From: Burkholderiales bacterium
GTDB lineage: Bacteria > Pseudomonadota > Gammaproteobacteria > Burkholderiales > SG8-41
Direction: 5' to 3'
Assembly: GCA_005800795.1 (NCBI GenBank)
Contig: SYEN01000053.1
Span: 1-32,978, forward strand
Length of the DNA stretch: 32,978 bases
Both the position numbers and the translations under genes were made by a program. Positions 32,248 through 32,978 of the stretch are shown here, one piece after another. Under the pieces are notes generated by a model that was not told the origin of the DNA, did not search any database, and saw only the letters and a program-made list of their open reading frames with translations. Positions within the stretch are counted from its first letter, which is position 1. Each line of letters starts with the position of its first letter.

Positions 32248-32978
32248 TTATGTGCTCGTCTGGCCGTCCTGTGCGTGCGTGGTGCGCCAGCGCGCATACG
32301 CCAGCGCGATCGCGACGCCCGCGTGCAGCAGCACGATACCCGTAGCCTGCGCCGGATTCGTAAACAGCGGCGGCAGCACCAGATCAGCCAGGAAATCCGC
32401 CCCCACGACCCGCAACAGCCCGGGCAAAATGCCATACAACAGCACCAGATAAAACACCGTGGCGGCCTCCACGCGGCGCGGTTGGCGAGCCAGTGCAAAG
32501 AACTGGAAAATTGCCGCGTCGCGCAGGATGAACAGCATTACCGCAATGGGCGCCAGCCCAACATCGTGCAAAAACGACTCCTTGCCGCTCCCCGTCGAGG
32601 TAAACGTCGCGCCTGCCGCGAAGACCAGTCCGCTGGCCAGCGCCACCAGCCACAACGGCAATTCCTGCAGCGCACGGCGCCATTGTCCGCCAGTGATGCG
32701 TACGCGCAGGCGCTGCCACGCGGTAGCACCACTTTTTTCGGTGAACAGCATGAGATAGGTGAACCCGCCTGCGACCACCACACCGCAGGCAAGAATGCCG
32801 AATAGCGCCTTGGGATCATTGTGAGTGCCGCGCATGGCGAAGCCGGCAAAGTACACGGCGGCAAACACGATGAATGCCGGTAGCGCCCACGGGGTGGTAC
32901 GAATTTCGAGTTCGTTGCACATGGAGCGATAGGCGCCCAGCAGCGCCCACGCAGCGAACGCGGTGGCGGTGCCCAGCA
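32248..32978 (-). CDS. Multi-pass membrane protein, start beyond the window edge (partial)
   Basis: The frame ends at 32248 (TAA) and stays open to base 32978. The first ATG inside the window (32922) lies in the middle of a hydrophobic region (TATAFAAWALLGAYRSMCNE), so the true start must be outside. At least six hydrophobic segments are seen, among them WALPAFIVFAAVYFAGFAM, a segment around ILACGVVVAGGFTYLML, LWLVALASGLVFAAGATF, LAPIAVMLFILRDAAIFQFF and a last one near TGIVLLHAGVAIALAY. I do not recognise the family. The layout would suit a transporter-associated permease, but nothing shows this directly. Confidence 0.7.
   Translation of the reverse strand, partial: LGTATAFAAWALLGAYRSMCNELEIRTTPWALPAFIVFAAVYFAGFAMRGTHNDPKALFGILACGVVVAGGFTYLMLFTEKSGATAWQRLRVRITGGQWRRALQELPLWLVALASGLVFAAGATFTSTGSGKESFLHDVGLAPIAVMLFILRDAAIFQFFALARQPRRVEAATVFYLVLLYGILPGLLRVVGADFLADLVLPPLFTNPAQATGIVLLHAGVAIALAYARWRTTHAQDGQTST

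Overview
The window looks like a piece of a GC-rich betaproteobacterial chromosome, most likely Burkholderiales or a close relative. The signs are CaiB/BaiF and acyl-CoA genes packed head to tail, the decayed end of a Bug-type (tripartite tricarboxylate transporter) binding protein, a proteobacterial-type tRNA with anticodon CAT, and an extragenic palindrome of the kind whose translation reads DSRFRGND. This assignment is inferred from style; no rRNA or marker gene is present.

Layout. 1-843: a tRNA gene followed by about 740 bases without a convincing gene, containing two hairpins. 844-15027: a surface-protein locus, all on the plus strand. It has five genes: an about 380-residue DUF11-type protein broken by a frameshift, a 167-residue DUF11-type protein, a 450-residue protein interrupted by an amber codon, a 2014-residue protein joining DUF11/SdrD-B-like modules to a C-terminal outer-membrane beta-barrel, and a 1532-residue protein with an N-terminal propeller-like domain and about nine DUF11-type repeats. 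All five have signal peptides. Only the 2014-residue protein has a visible membrane anchor, so it may display or export the others.

15187-27662: a plus-strand catabolic cluster. It starts with a Qor-type quinone oxidoreductase and a small coiled-coil periplasmic protein. Next come a CaiB-type CoA-transferase, a MenB/BadI-type ring hydrolase, an acyl-CoA ligase, an enoyl-CoA hydratase, an SDR dehydrogenase, an acyl-CoA dehydrogenase, an alpha-methylacyl-CoA racemase-like protein and a second quinone-oxidoreductase-like protein. It ends with a maleate-isomerase/Asp-Glu-racemase-type protein and two EthD-like proteins flanking a decayed Bug gene. Ligase, dehydrogenase, hydratase, SDR and ring hydrolase together are the full enzyme set of the ali/bad route (cyclohexanecarboxylate to pimeloyl-CoA). 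The cluster therefore probably activates an alicyclic acid, oxidises it beside the carboxyl group and opens the ring. The racemase and CoA-transferases suggest a branched or substituted substrate. No transcriptional regulator is visible in the window.

27900-32978: a secreted lysine/glycine-repeat protein followed by a good terminator-like hairpin, a structured leader with an 18-bp perfect palindrome, and a membrane diguanylate cyclase (dCache-like sensor, HAMP, GGDEF with an I-site). Convergent to it on the minus strand are a large alpha/beta-hydrolase-domain protein and a multi-pass membrane protein whose start lies beyond the window edge.

The best candidates for something undescribed are the DUF11/beta-barrel surface locus, with a C-terminal module shared between two of its proteins and lesions in two of its members, and the ali/bad-like cluster with its unusual companion genes.
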